A DNA stretch of 64,000 nt from Epiperipatus broadwayi (GCA_028023455.1 JAQFVV010012405.1:11094423-11158422), one strand, 5' to 3'; counted from the stretch's first letter, positions 45,958 to 57,302 are shown. The notes: generated from the letters alone by a model not told the origin. Program-made: numbers and translations.

Positions 45958-46458
45958 AAATATGTATATTGGAGATTATTTAATTTTCATATACATATGG
46001 TCATGTGGCAGTTATATTGGGTAGAAGGAATGATTGAAGGGAACTTGAAAGTCTGGATTAAAATCCCCCTGAATTACATCCGGCATATTCTGCCTGCAAC
46101 CATTTGGCAAAGTATAGCTCCTAGTTTTGGGGTAAACTATAAAAAAAGGAACTGCAATTGTTTTTATAAGTTTCCTATCACTTCCAACTATGTGTTGTTG
46201 GCCTGTCTCATGAGAAGATCCAATACTATACTTACATTTAAAAAGATTGTATGTTAAATCTTAGTGTGGTATTAAAATTATGATTCATATTTTATTAATG
46301 AAATTATGATAGTATAACTATAAAGAAGTAATTTGATATTAACAAATATTAATCATAAATGAGACATATTTTGAAGAGACAGAGATAAAAAATTTCCTAT
46401 ATGTTTCATATGTTACCTGCCAGTATTTTAGCAACATATAAGAAAAAATGTAATATAT
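45958..46458. other. AT-moderate DNA with one unassigned open frame
   Basis: A 115-codon plus frame (45910-46257) overlaps the end of the fold-back and shows no motif I know. I do not call it a gene. Confidence 0.4.
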
Positions 46459-47390
46459 TGTGCCAGTGTAGGTTGTTACATATTTGTAGTAGTTAACGAG
46501 AAGAATTTTATTAAAAGAAAATTTTAAAAAATGTTATTTTTAAAAGTTAATTTAAATTTCAGAAAGATTTTTTTTGTCATGTGTCATAGCATCAGGTGGG
46601 AAGCGAACCTGCTAATGCGGGACAACTGCTTGTAAAGCAGCTATTGCTGACCTCTTGACCACCAATGCTTGACAATTTCAGAAAGATTTTCATGAAAGTT
46701 TGCGAAAAGGAAAAGAACAAAAGAAGGGGGGGGGAGATTTTGATAATAAATAAAAATTAAAGAAAAAACTATTAGCATTGTTAATTTTAAATTAATAAAA
46801 TAAATCTCTCATTTTGTCTTGTAATAGGGAATGTGTGTGTCCATAAAAATTAATTAAAAGAAAGGATTTTTTTTAGGAAACTCATGCAATGTAGATAAAA
46901 GAACTGAAATTAAAATCAAACCAATGGAAATAATTAACAAACAAAGGAACTAAGACTACTGTTTGATTGAAATAAAACAACCAATGGAAGGACTAGAATG
47001 AAGTTCGAACTCTTAAATAAAAGGAATGAAGACCCAATAGGATTGCATCAGATTGTTCGATCGATCCTCAGATAAGGAACACTAGCTATAGAAAGGGAAA
47101 TTTTGTATTGTATTATTATTCGGGCATTCATAAAATAAAAATCATTAAAAGTATTAATTATTCAGGCATTCATAAAATAAAAATCCTTAACAGTTATTAA
47201 TTATTCAAAATGAATGTCCTATTATCTAGAATGCATTGCTGAACCCAACAGATTGTGTGGCAGGTCTGAACCTCTGCAATAACATCAGCAATTAGTTTGA
47301 GGGAGAAATAATGTCCGTGTAAAGCTGGAAATGATTGAAGCATGGAGTGTCTATGCTAAGATCTGTACATAAATTCCTATACATCCCAAC
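46459..47390 (+). repeat. 5' LTR (interrupted by SINE-A)
   Basis: It aligns along its length with 50023-50833, with scattered substitutions and small indels. It starts TGTGCCAGTGTAGG. It contains a 45-bp direct duplication (attcgggcattcataaaa... / attcaggcattcataaaa..., 47120-47210) that is also present in the 3' LTR, so the duplication predates insertion. Confidence 0.92.
46555..46690 (-). mobile_element. SINE-A, copy 3, nested in the 5' LTR
   Basis: A 102-bp body (46572-46673) is flanked by perfect 17-bp copies of AATTTCAGAAAGATTTT (46555-46571 and 46674-46690). The 3' LTR has the uninterrupted site at the matching place (about 50118-50140), proving the pre-insertion state. Minus orientation; the T-run at the left is the A-tail. 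B box reads GGTTCGCTTCCC and the core is GCTGCTTTACAAGCAG. Confidence 0.95.
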
Positions 47391-47747
47391 TGGTTGGAAT
47401 CAGGAGAGCCAGCAGAAGCTACATTGCTTTATTCACATGTTCAAATCCTAGGTAAACATTCATTTTGTCTTCAATTATTAAACATTTCAAGAACTATAAT
47501 TTAAATTTAACCAAATATAGAACTATTAATGATCTATCTACATGCATTAGCTTAGCTTTCATAATAAGACTTTTAAATCAAAGACCTCATTAGTTATGTG
47601 TGTGCATTATATAATTAAATGTGTTTAATTTTATTTTATTATTATATGTGTGTAATTTGAACATATTAAATGTATACCTTAATATAATGTGAATATGAAT
47701 TTATTATAAGGCAAGAATGAGTATTTAAGAAAACTGGAAATAAATAT

Positions 47748-47960
47748 TTTTAATTATTGTTTAGTAATATGGAAAGTAAGGGAGAGATTCATGTCATAGA
47801 GTTAATCGCATAGGTGCATTCTATTGGTCAAATATTTGTGAAATAAATCTTTTAACTATTGTTAAGCAAGATTGAAAGTAATGAAGGGATTCATATCATA
47901 GAATTAATAGCATATAAGTATTCTATTGGTCAAATATTTATGACATAAATATTGGGAATA
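47748..47960 (+). repeat. tandem direct repeat in the element leader (about 2 units)
   Basis: Two units share aactattgtt-a-gtaa, gattcatgtcatagagttaa / gattcatatcatagaattaa and tattctattggtcaaatatt. The period is about 110-115 bp. It lies between the primer-binding site and gag, in the untranslated leader. Confidence 0.75.
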
Positions 47961-48633
47961 GATATTTGTAGGGTAGGCAGAGATGAGCTAGCTAGGAGGT
48001 CAGGTACTAAATTCATAGCTGGTTGAGCAAGCTTGTTGGTAGTAATTAACTGATGCCTAAAGGTTTTTTCCTTAAAATAAATAAAGTGCTTGGATGACCA
48101 GTGTTATAATTTAGTAGCAGAGAAATAATATTATTGTTAGCTTGCTACAAGTGATGTTATTATCTACCTGAAAGATTGGCAGCATTCAAAGATAGTACAT
48201 AGAAACTAAATGAAAGGGTTTGAATAAATAAATCTAAAAGTCAATAGATGTTTCCATCTCTTCATTGACATATAAAAGAAAGCAGATGGTACAATGGCAT
48301 AGCCAACATGGGCCATAACTGATACAGGTGACAGTTAGGGGGAAAGAATGTCAGAAAGCAACTATTTCAGGTTTGAAGAGCCCGTTAGTTAATATTCAGT
48401 TTAACAGAGCATGTCAAATCGGTGTAGCCAACATAACGGTTAAGATTTCATGGGACAGTATACACGTGGATGCATAATAAAAAAATGGACACTCTGTATG
48501 AGTTACAATAGAAGTACGAGCAGAACAAACAATAGAAATAAGAGGGTTGGGGTTGGTCATGCGTTCATTTAAAATTTTATCGTAGAAATAAATTTTTGTT
48601 TAAATAAGAATAGATAGAATATTCAGTTTTAAA

Positions 48634-49836
48634 ATGAAAGATAGCAGAAGTGATGGGGGGGGGGGAATGCCAGAAGTAATCCCAATTTTTTTTAAACACC
48701 CGCAAATAGTAGAGGGAAGTGAAGTCCAAATGCTAATAAACATGATGAGAGAAATGTGTCAAGATGTCAACCGAAGTCAGCAAATAATGAGGGAAAAAAT
48801 TAGTGAACTTAAGACAGAAACGAGAAAGATGAGACAATAAATAACAGGAAGAATGGAAAATAAGCCAGGAAGTGATAGAAGCAGTGAGAAAAAATGTAGA
48901 CGAAGACATGAGATTGTAATATTAAAACAAAATATGGAAGAAGTGAGGGACGAGTTGAATGGTGTGAAGGTTAACTACTTAGAAGCAAGGGTAGTACAGG
49001 TAGAAGAGCTATGCCAAGAATTAGTAAACAGTCATAAAACAATGTAAGAGGAAGTAGAGAATCTATAAAAAGAAGGCACAAAAGAAAGCATCAGCAAAGA
49101 GTTAGGGAATTTTGAAGCAATAGAGAACAAGGATATAAAGTCTGAAGTGAAAGAAATATGCATAGGTGTAATGAAAAACTTACAACAGAAAATTGAGCAG
49201 ATGGAGCATAAGTACAAGAACCTCAGTATTGAAAATAAGCATGGGGAACATGCAAGTAAGTTTTTGGAGGAAACAATTCACCATTTCAGGGTTTAAAGCA
49301 GAGGTAGGAGAGAACCTGTTGAAGCACTTAGAAAGTTTAAACAAGGTGTTCAATCTTCAGAAATAGCCAGAAGTGGATAAGGTTGTGGAGGTGAGTAGTT
49401 ACCTCCAAGGGATTCCCATGGGATTGGTGGCACTCCTTGTGATAAACTGCAGATGTTCAGAGACTATAGGTGTAACATTTTAAGGGCATTTTGGAACGAA
49501 GCTAGGCAGGACAGGATACTGTACAAAATATCTCAGGAGAAATATTTCAATGCTTGGGGAGAAACGCATGTGCAATTCTTTTATCGGCAGTTATCAAAAC
49601 TTCAGGCATTGATGACCTTTCCTATGTCAGACAGCCAGATAATAAGAACAATATATCACAACATGCCACCAAACATACAGCAATTAATGTTGAGCAAAGA
49701 TGGATGGGCAGTAAAGGAAATGGCAGAATTTTTGACGCAGGTCAATTATGGTAATCAATCCAGGGAATTTCCAGATCGATACAGGAGGGGGGATAATCCA
49801 CTTGGTAGAAAAAGAGAGCGACCTGATCACACATAG
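48634..49836 (+). pseudogene. Gag-like ORF of the LTR element, broken
   Basis: Gag would package the element RNA into cytoplasmic particles. The N-terminal part (48634-49290) is highly charged and coiled-coil-like, with repeated heptad-style runs such as VQVEELCQELVN and IEQMEHKYKNL. It is cut by in-frame stops at about 48838, 49045 and 49066 and shifts frame near 49290-49440. The C-terminal open frame (49453-49836) has the retrotransposon Gag signature: ILRAFWNEARQ, then W-x-E-T-x-x-QFFYRQL, MSDSQIIRTIYHNMPPNIQ and VKEMAEFL, ending in an Arg-rich tail (RYRRGDNPLGRKRER). No CCHC knuckle is seen. The stops mean this copy is dead. A 66-codon overlapping frame is a shadow. Confidence 0.75.
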
Positions 49837-50022
49837 ATTAAAAAATAATGGGATGTAAATCTTAGCAAATAGACCCTATCATAATTAGATGCCAGAATTT
49901 AGGAAAACATATCACAAGTATAATACAAAAAAAAGGATTTTTTATTTTATTTTGTTAACTTTAGGTGTTAGAGATAAAATGCTCAGAATGACATCTTACT
50001 CTCAAAGTGTGGATGGAGAAGA

Positions 50023-50833
50023 TGTACCGATGTAGGTCATTACATATTTCTAGTAGTTAACGAGAGGAATTTTATTGAAAGAAAATTTTAAAAATGTTAT
50101 TTTTAAAATTTAGTTTATATTTCAGAAAAATTTTCATGAAAGTTCTAGAAAAGGAAAAGAACAAAAGAAAGGGGATGGAGGAAAAGATTTTGATAATAAA
50201 TAAAAATTAAAAACAACGATTAGCATTGTTAGTTTTAAATTAATAAAATAAATATCTCGTTTTGTCTTGTAATAGCGAATGTGTGTATCCATAAAAATTA
50301 ATTAAGAAAGAAATTGTTTTTAGAAAGTTAATGCAATGTAGATAAAAGAACTGAAAATTAAAATCAAAACAATTAAAATAATTAACAAACTAAGAAACTA
50401 AGATTATTGCTTGATTAAAATAAAACAACCAATGGAAAGACTAGAATGAAGTTTGAATTCTTAAATAAAAGGAATGAAGACCCAATAGGATTGCATTAGA
50501 TTGCTTGATCGATCCTCAGATAAGGAACCCTAGCTATAAAAAAGGAGATTTTGTATTGTATTATTATTCGGGCATTCATAAAATAAAAATCATTAAAAGT
50601 ATTAATTATTCAGGTATTCGTAAAATAAAAATCCTTAAAAGTTATTAATTATTCAGAATGAATGTCCTATCATCTAGAATGCATTGCTGAACCCATCAGA
50701 TCATGTGGCCAGCCTGAACCTCTCTGCAATAACATCAGCAGTTATTTCAGGGGAGAAATAGTGTGTGTGTAAAGATGGAAATCATCATAGTGTCCATGCT
50801 AAGATCCGCAAATAAATTCCTATACATCCCAAC
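50023..50833 (+). repeat. 3' LTR (intact, 811 bp)
   Basis: Starts TGTACCGATGTAGG after the purine run GGATGGAGAAGA and ends ...CATCCCAAC. It carries the empty site that matches the SINE insertion in the 5' LTR. TATA-like and AATAAA-like signals occur near 50460-50530 (ctataaaaaagg, about 50534). Confidence 0.92.
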
Positions 50834-50837
50834 TGGT

Positions 50838-51335
50838 TACTTCAAAAATTAAATCTGTTCTGCCATATATAAAGAAAGTAATTGATAAAAGTGGTAATGA
50901 TTTAACAAAAATAATATCCACATGAGTTATAATAATACATTTAAAAAAAATTAATGAAGTATTTCCACATACTAAAGATAAAATTCCTTTGGAGTTTCAC
51001 AGTGTGTATAAAATTCCATGTGGAGTTTGCTTACTATTATACATTGGACAGACCAATTGTAGAATAAACATAAAAACAGAAGAACACATTTTGGCAGTTA
51101 GAGAAAAATCTAATTCATCAGCCATTTATCCACACATTAAATTAACTAACCATGACATCAATTTTAATAAAACACATATAACTGGCAAACATTGAATAAT
51201 ATAACCAGAGAATGCTAAGGGAAGCTATTGAGATTTTACGAAGCCTATGAGCATAAATGAAAAGTGTGAAAGAAAATTAACAATATTTGGGAAAAACTAT
51301 TGGAAGTTAAAATATTTTTAAAACTTCTCAACCAA
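50838..51335 (+). pseudogene. Penelope-like element, GIY-YIG fragment
   Basis: The open frame 50989-51195 and flanking in-frame sequence show the connector and nuclease of a PLE. Readable blocks are SVLPYIKKVIDKSGNDL, KDKIPL, VYKIPCG (51004-51024), YIGQT (51040-51054), R-x-x-x-TEEH, SSAIYPHIKLTNHDINF. This is a textbook GIY-YIG start, better conserved than at 10.7-11.2 kb (where YIGQT became YYDET), so it is a different or younger PLE lineage. The RT part is missing; the 3' LTR of the gag-only element abuts it within a few bases. Confidence 0.88.
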
Positions 51336-51730
51336 TAGAATTTAAGATGAGGAGAAAATAACAAAAGAAAAAAATTATTTTAAATCTCACCACACACATT
51401 CTTATGATTTGAGAAAAAAAAAGCACCAAGGAGAGTACTTATTATTGTACTAAAATGACAATTATTTAGCTATTGTATTTTTATTACTCAGAAGCTCCCA
51501 GAAATAATACTCTGAATTCATTTATCCAAAAGAATATTAGAATTAATATATGTATATAAAGTCTCACGGTGCAGTGAATACATAACTATCAACTATATCA
51601 TTCTGAGAATTCTAGATGAAATATTACACATTTTTGGTAAATTAAAAATTTATAAACAAACTCAGTATTTATATTCATATAGCTCATCAGTATTTAACTA
51701 AAATAGTTTTTTACATATGTTGTTACTACT
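51336..51730. other. AT-rich DNA, nothing recognised
   Basis: No feature supported. Confidence 0.5.
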
Positions 51731-51734
51731 TGGG

Positions 51735-51785
51735 TAGTTAATAAACATCACATGATCACCACCTCTTACTTGGGTAGTTAGTTAT
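51735..51785. repeat. FB-1 end fragment
   Basis: taaacatcacatgatcacca at 51742 is the conserved outer end word of FB-1, flanked on both sides by a direct copy of acttgggtagtta (51728-51740 and 51768-51780), which may be a target duplication. Confidence 0.5.
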
Positions 51786-53214
51786 CTATTGTTGTATTAA
51801 AAGCAATAAACAAACACACACAAAAATAAAAAAATGATAAAAGTCCTTAACAGCCAAGTATAGGTTGGCCTGGTTTGCAATGCAATCTTTCCATAATAGG
51901 ATTTTGAATGTTTAATAGCTCTTCACACAGTGATACTTTAATTTTTGCCGTTTGATTTATATATATGTATATATTAAATTATCACAGTTTGATTTACAAA
52001 CATCAAAATTTCTGCATTTCCAACATTGACACTATCCCCATTAGATAAATATATTAATGATTATGATTATTCATTTACTAGGCTAGAAATTACCATATCA
52101 TCCCTATTTCAGATATAAATCTCAAAACCAGTTAGCACTTGATTTTAAAGAAATAAATGGAATAATTAATCCACCATTTCCCCCCTTTTTTCCATGTATA
52201 ATTTATTTAAAACGTTCACTCCACTAAATATTCTAGAAGCATATAAAGACATCTGAAAAAAGATGATTTTTTACATTTCATGTTCAAACAGAATTATATA
52301 TATAACATATTTTCCTTCAACCATGTAAGGTTTTAATTTAAAAATTCCAACATTTCGACTTGATGGATTTTATCTATCATTGTCTGGCAAGTATCAGTGG
52401 ATTTATAGCTAGTGTTCATCCTTGAATCACTCATTATTTTCTAGTTGTTGGGGAAAAAAGAATCACCCAAAATGTCGATACTAGGATAGTAAAAACGAGG
52501 AACTACATATATAGATTAATCCAAAACTATAGTTCCATTTTTTTTCCATAAAATATTCGTTAAACACAGACTCAAATATATAAATGCAAATTTAAAATAT
52601 CAATATTAACTTTATAGGAAAATTTAATTTATTTTTATCTAATGTAAGAAAACAAACAAAAATATTTAATTAGCAATTAATATATATGTATATAGATTTT
52701 AATTATTTTTATTCAAACTAAATAATATCATTTTATATAATTTAAATTTTTCTGAAGTATTATCATTTTATTAAAATAGTTTTATTAATATTTTATAATG
52801 TTGGCTTCATAAAATATGCTAAAGGCATAATAATTTTTATTTTATATTGAAATGATTTTATGATTACTTATATTTGATATAATATAAAAGTTTTCTGCTA
52901 AAAATTATTTAAATTTATAAAAAAAAACATATTAAATTAATTTTAAAATAAGTTAACACTATATATATATAAACTGAATAGATGCGCATGGACACGCGCA
53001 CCCACATATACGGGTATATAAATAATATAGAAAAAATAAGTGCACATGCGTGTTGGATTATTATTTAAATTATAAATATATAAATAATCTTTAACCGAGA
53101 TATTTTATGAATAAAATAATAAATTAAATCAAAACATATTATTTTAATTGATAATATATATAATAATTTTGAGATGTGATGTGATGTATTGTGGCTTCTC
53201 TTTAAACGAAGTCA
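51786..53214. other. AT-rich DNA; one diverged repeat shared with 55.9 kb
   Basis: 51955-52095 (gtttgatttacaaacatcaa, ttctgcatttccaac, aaatatattaatgat, ctaggctagaaattacc) resembles 55915-56030. The remainder, including (AT)n and CA-rich tracts near 52960-53020, holds nothing else I can name. Confidence 0.4.
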
Positions 53215-53219
53215 AGAAT

Positions 53220-53740
53220 ATCTCAGCAATTATGCCCAGATAAACCTGTTAGCCACTTTATTTTCCATTCCCCACTCTAAATTTTCCTATATTCTGGTCC
53301 ATCCCATTTCCATAACATAATCTTTGTCAACTCTATAACCTTTATATCTAAATCCCCTTTATCTTTTCCCAAACCCAGCATAAAAACCAATAATTCACTT
53401 TCTGTATAATCACTTTTTTCATATTTATTCTTCCATAACTTCATTATATGTACCCTTTCTGTTTTCAAGTATTTACATTCAATTAATAAATGCCTAATAT
53501 TTTCTATTCCTTCCTTACATAATTTACAAAATAAATCACCCATTTTTTTCCATTTACATGTATATTCTCTTGTAGCTAAACATCCCCTTGAGCCTTGAAT
53601 AATAAACTACTTTCCTTACTATTATCATATATTAATTCACACTTAATATTCTGTTTATTTCTATATATATTTAAACTTTTTTTATTCTCCATACTATTTC
53701 TCCATTTCTCTAACTCCCTATTCTAATATAATTAACTAAT
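53220..53740 (-). pseudogene. LINE ORF2 C-terminal end (zinc-knuckle region)
   Basis: The minus-strand frame 53543-53277 reads FCKLCKEGIENIRHLLIEC near its start (Cys6, Cys9, His18, Cys23: C-x2-C-x8-H-x4-C), followed by LKTERVHIMKLW. The preceding sequence in nearby frames gives SSLLFKAQG and TREYTCKWKKMGD, the s-LfKaR-g-l-t--y--kw segment that precedes this knuckle in LINE proteins. One frameshift separates the two parts. The RT domain is absent. It is a different family from the Tx1-like and RTE copies. Confidence 0.65.
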
Positions 53741-54210
53741 ATCATATCACTATGATTTAGAAGATGAAAATGTTATCACTTCCGACATCCATGGTCATTT
53801 ATTACCTTCAACTTTCATTCATGGATATGTTATTATGGTCTAAATCGATTTTGGCCTTAAATAATTGTATATATTTATCATCTAATACAATAAGAACTCA
53901 CAAAACAGTGCACAATGGTATTATTTTATATCTAATACAGCCAGTTGAATGACCCTACACGATTTTCATCTATCACTAAAACTATTACATATGTAATATT
54001 CATTTTATTATGTTAATATATGTATTAAACTATTAGTGTGTACAAAATTTTCTAGACTAAACTTTCTTGGCTGTAGGTATGTCATGAATATTTCTTGGTT
54101 GTCAGATAAGTTAGAGACTTAAACATCTTTGAATATCCACACAGAAAGATCAGTCAGAATTTTTTTTTTATAGATATTAATTGCAACTAATTTTTTTTAT
54201 TGCAGATTAT
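53741..54210. other. AT-rich DNA, nothing recognised
   Basis: A 62-codon plus frame at 53764-53952 shows no motif. Confidence 0.5.
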
Positions 54211-54216
54211 ATTGTT

Positions 54217-54391
54217 TAACAAGTGACCACTTATATATATGACACTTTAATTGTTTTTAAATATTCATACTTTCCAAAGTGCTTCAAAGCTCTATTAACA
54301 TACAACTTAACAAGTGACCAGTAACATGTATGATATTTAATTCATAAATCTTAAATATTCATACTTTCCAAAGTTTTTCAAAGCTCTATTA
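54217..54391 (+). repeat. tandem repeat, two units of about 90 bp
   Basis: Unit 1 (54217-54295) and unit 2 (54308-54391) share taacaagtgacca, aaatattcatactttccaa and caaagctctatta. A third, much decayed unit may follow to about 54450. Confidence 0.8.
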
Positions 54392-54723
54392 TTTTGTAAT
54401 AGCTCCAATCAATATATGATACTGCTATCAATTTTTAAATATTAATTCCATATCATTTTTTAAAAAATTGAACAAGTATCTAACACAGTACATTTCTATA
54501 TGACTTTATTTTGTAAAAACTAATTTTTCAGTTTAGCTTATGTAGTTTTAAATGTATATTCTCCTTCACCCCACATGCTTTCCGTTTTACCAGTATCTCA
54601 TACCACTTGTAGTTTCATTCATTTTTTTTCAAATGACAGTTTTTTTTTGCTATTTTTTTTTAAATAAACATAATAAATATGTAAATAATATTTTGTTTAA
54701 ATTGCATGTTGTTATTAAATTAG

Positions 54724-55183
54724 TAATGACTTGAAAGGTTGCTATTCTTCCACATGCGCCTTACTATTACCTTCAGACAGCCAATAGCTGTTAAACAGCG
54801 GTCTGAGGAGCGATCAGGCCTAGACACATGACAGAGATTTTTTGACAAGAAAAGAATGATACCACTCTTTTCTTTTATTTAACTTATATATATAAGTCAG
54901 TCTTAAGCATCTTGGCTTGAAAGCATGAATATATAAACATATACATTTATTACTCACTGAGTTATTAATTTACGATATTACATGCTTTCAAGCCAAGATG
55001 CTTAAGACTGGCTTATATATAAGTTAAATAAAAGAAAAGAGTGATATTATTCTTTTCTTGTCAAAAAATCTCTGTCATGTGTCTAGGCCTGATCGCTCCT
55101 CAGACCGCTGTTTAACAGCTATTGGCTGTCTGAAGGTAATAGTAAGGCGCATGTGGAAGAATAGCAACCTTTCAAGTCATTAA
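54724..55183. repeat. near-perfect fold-back, about 203-bp arms, 54-bp loop
   Basis: The left arm (54724-54926) and right arm (54981-55183) are inverted copies; reading them against each other I count three substitutions and one 2-bp (TA) indel. The outer part is GC-richer than its surroundings (cacatgcgccttac, agcggtctgaggagcgatc). Nothing in the arms reads as protein. I could not define a flanking duplication. This is the best preserved fold-back here and could form a long double-stranded RNA if transcribed. Confidence 0.97.
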
Positions 55184-55315
55184 TAATAAATATGTCTAAT
55201 AGTAATAACAATAATAAGTAAATTTATTTCATTAAAATCATTGATTATAAGAAAGCAAAAAAGTATCAGTTGAATCCAGTTAACACAAATAAATTTTATT
55301 TCATTTTCTGGGTAG

Positions 55316-55412
55316 TCAAGTGTTTGTGGCCGAGTGATTAGCACAGCCGCTTTACAAGCAGTTGTCCCAGGTTCGCTTCCCGGCCAACGCTTTGATATAG
55401 GAAAAAAAAATG
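55316..55412 (+). mobile_element. SINE-A, copy 4 (most tRNA-like boxes)
   Basis: TGGCCGAGTGATTAGCACAG is a good A box, CAGCCGCTTTACAAGCAG the family core, GGTTCGCTTCCCGG a good B box. AAGTGTT (55319-55325) pairs with AACGCTT (55386-55392) as a seven-base acceptor-like stem. An A-run follows at 55401. The tail gacacatgggg is shortened to gatatagg. It is not a working tRNA: the anticodon arm is irregular and there is no sensible 3' end. Confidence 0.8.
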
Positions 55413-56331
55413 GTATAAATAATTTAACACTTATTGTAGATAATGCTTATAAATAATTAAATTTGAATTATATAAAATAAATACATATTTTATCAGTAGT
55501 AAGAGTTATCCTTTGTAGTTTGGATTTTATTAAAATGCGTCTTTCACTTTAGCTTAATTCTATCATTCGTCAGCGCAGATGACAGACCAGCCTCTCTCAT
55601 GAAGTTGATAATTTTTTTTTTAAATACCCAGTTCATTTCTTTTATTCGAGTAAATAAGATATATGAGTCCACGTTATAAGTTTTTTTTAAGTATTATAGA
55701 TACTTTTTTTTTTCCAGATATACTTGACTTCATATATTATATAATTTACATATATATTTCAAACATCTGTTTTATCACAATATTCTGAAACATATGATCA
55801 AAGATATATGAAAAAGATAAATGATGCTAAGATGTTAATTTCATGTTGAACCAGTACTCATCAAGTACATATAACTTCATCATTTATTCAATATACATAT
55901 ATAGCAAATTACTATAGTTTAATTGACAAGGTTCAATTTTCTGCATTCACAACTTTGATAACAATCACTTTATAGAAATATATTAATAATTTTTAACAAT
56001 AATTCATCAAACTAGAGATTATCTCTAGCCTGCACATAGTCTTTAATTTTCATTCAATTAATAACATGAATGTGATCTTATAGAGAAATCAACACCTGAG
56101 TTTCATGTATGTAATGGATGGTATCTGATAAAATAATAATAATTGACAATTTTAGATAGAGGCAATAAGAGCAATGAAACAGTTGATCGTCATCAGAGGA
56201 AAATAATCAAATTATTCAAAGTAACTGGATTTGAAAAAGGTATACCATAACAATTTAAATAATCCCATTAAGCTATTGCAAATCATAATGCATAATAGTA
56301 TAAAAGAGCAAGTTACTACTACATATATATA
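55413..56331. other. AT-rich DNA; contains the partner of the 52.0-kb repeat
   Basis: 55840-56035 is a diverged repeat that resembles 51955-52095 and, more weakly, the FB-45 arm (catgttgaaccagtactcatc against catgctgaattagcactcat). Nothing else is supported. Confidence 0.4.
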
Positions 56332-56333
56332 TA

Positions 56334-57302
56334 CACCTGGGTCTCTTTTTATGTGGACTTATTTAACACGATTTTGAAGTTACGCGATTCGTGTTTCACC
56401 GGAAGTCGAACTCCGATATTGCGCTATTACTTTAAATAATAAAATTCGCGCACTCATGTTATATTGAAAGTAATAGCACATTATTGAAATTCGACTTTCA
56501 ACTTAGTAATTTCAATATTTTCAGTGCTTTATAATAGTAAGATTTTATGCAATAATGAAATTAAAATCATGATTTCCACATTTTATGTATACACACATTA
56601 AATTTTACAAGATTATAATGTAAATTTGTTCAAACATTGTGCATGTTAATTTTGCATTTTAAATCACATTCTGTTTTTGCTTTTTAAAAAAGAACGTTTA
56701 ATCAATTATTAATCATTTAGTGTCTGCAAGTTTATTTTCAAAAGATGAGAAATAGCAGTGGGCACAATTAAAATTGAAAATTAAAGACAAAAATAAGAAT
56801 TTAATTTTTAGTTGTTAGATTAATTACTAATTACGTTGTCACCAGAAAACCATTAATTAACACAACATGAGATTGACGTTGGCGCTAGTTGTATTTCATC
56901 TTGTGAATAATCTGATTTTTTTTATCAGTTTGCAAATGAACCTTTTTACCGGCAAATAGCGATAATAATTAAAACATGTATAAAAAAATATAAATTACTG
57001 TAAATTATGCATAAAAATATATTGTTTTGAATAAAATTAAATATTATAGTTAAAAAAAGTTTGTCTTGTATCAATTTTTTTCAAATTTGAAATTTTTTAT
57101 TAGTCATATTTTATTTCCTTATTTTTTTTTTTGCACGAATTTTAAAGTAAATTTTACGTTGGTGCTTTGCTTTTATGCAAGTTTTGAAAAATCACAGTCC
57201 GTATCCCCCCTTTTTCAAGGTAAGTTATGTCTATTTTTGCACGATTTCATTTGCGCGTGTTTTCTGAGGAACCTATCTATCATGTAAAATGAGACCCAGG
57301 TG
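56334..57302. mobile_element. pogo/Tigger-like MITE (969 bp)
   Basis: The ends CACCTGGGTCTC (56334-56345) and GAGACCCAGGTG (57291-57302) are perfect 12-bp inverted repeats, and similarity continues as TTTTTATGTGG against TTTTACATGA. It sits in TA-rich DNA with TA just left and TGTA just right, which agrees with TA-target insertion. The subterminal sequence is CG-rich (ttacgcgattcgtg, tattgcgctatt), as in Tigger-type ends. No transposase frame is seen; a 73-codon frame at 57066-57287 has no DDE motif. Confidence 0.75.

Larger units (their letters stand above)
46459..50833 (+). mobile_element. gag-only (non-autonomous) LTR retrotransposon, complete with two LTRs
   Basis: Two direct LTRs (46459-47390 and 50023-50833) flank about 2.6 kb. 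Once the SINE and its duplication (about 119 bp) are subtracted, the 5' LTR is about 813 bp against 811 bp for the 3' LTR. TGGTTGGAATCAGGAGAG at 47391 begins with TGG and suits a tRNA primer-binding site; GGATGGAGAAGA just before 50023 suits a polypurine tract. The only coding relic is a Gag at 48634-49836; just 187 bp separate it from the 3' LTR, so there is no room for protease, RT or integrase. It would need enzymes from a partner element. A flanking duplication could not be fixed. Confidence 0.9.

Noticed and set aside
45910-46257. 115-codon plus-strand frame as a gene
   Set aside because: Its first part overlaps a fold-back arm and no motif is visible; its length is not decisive alone.
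54724-55183. MicroRNA precursor
   Set aside because: Arms of about 203 bp with almost no mismatches are far longer and more perfect than animal microRNA hairpins; a dsRNA source or fold-back transposon fits better.
55316-55392. Functional tRNA gene
   Set aside because: A and B boxes and an acceptor-like stem are present, but three sister copies with target duplications show this is a SINE, and the anticodon arm is irregular.
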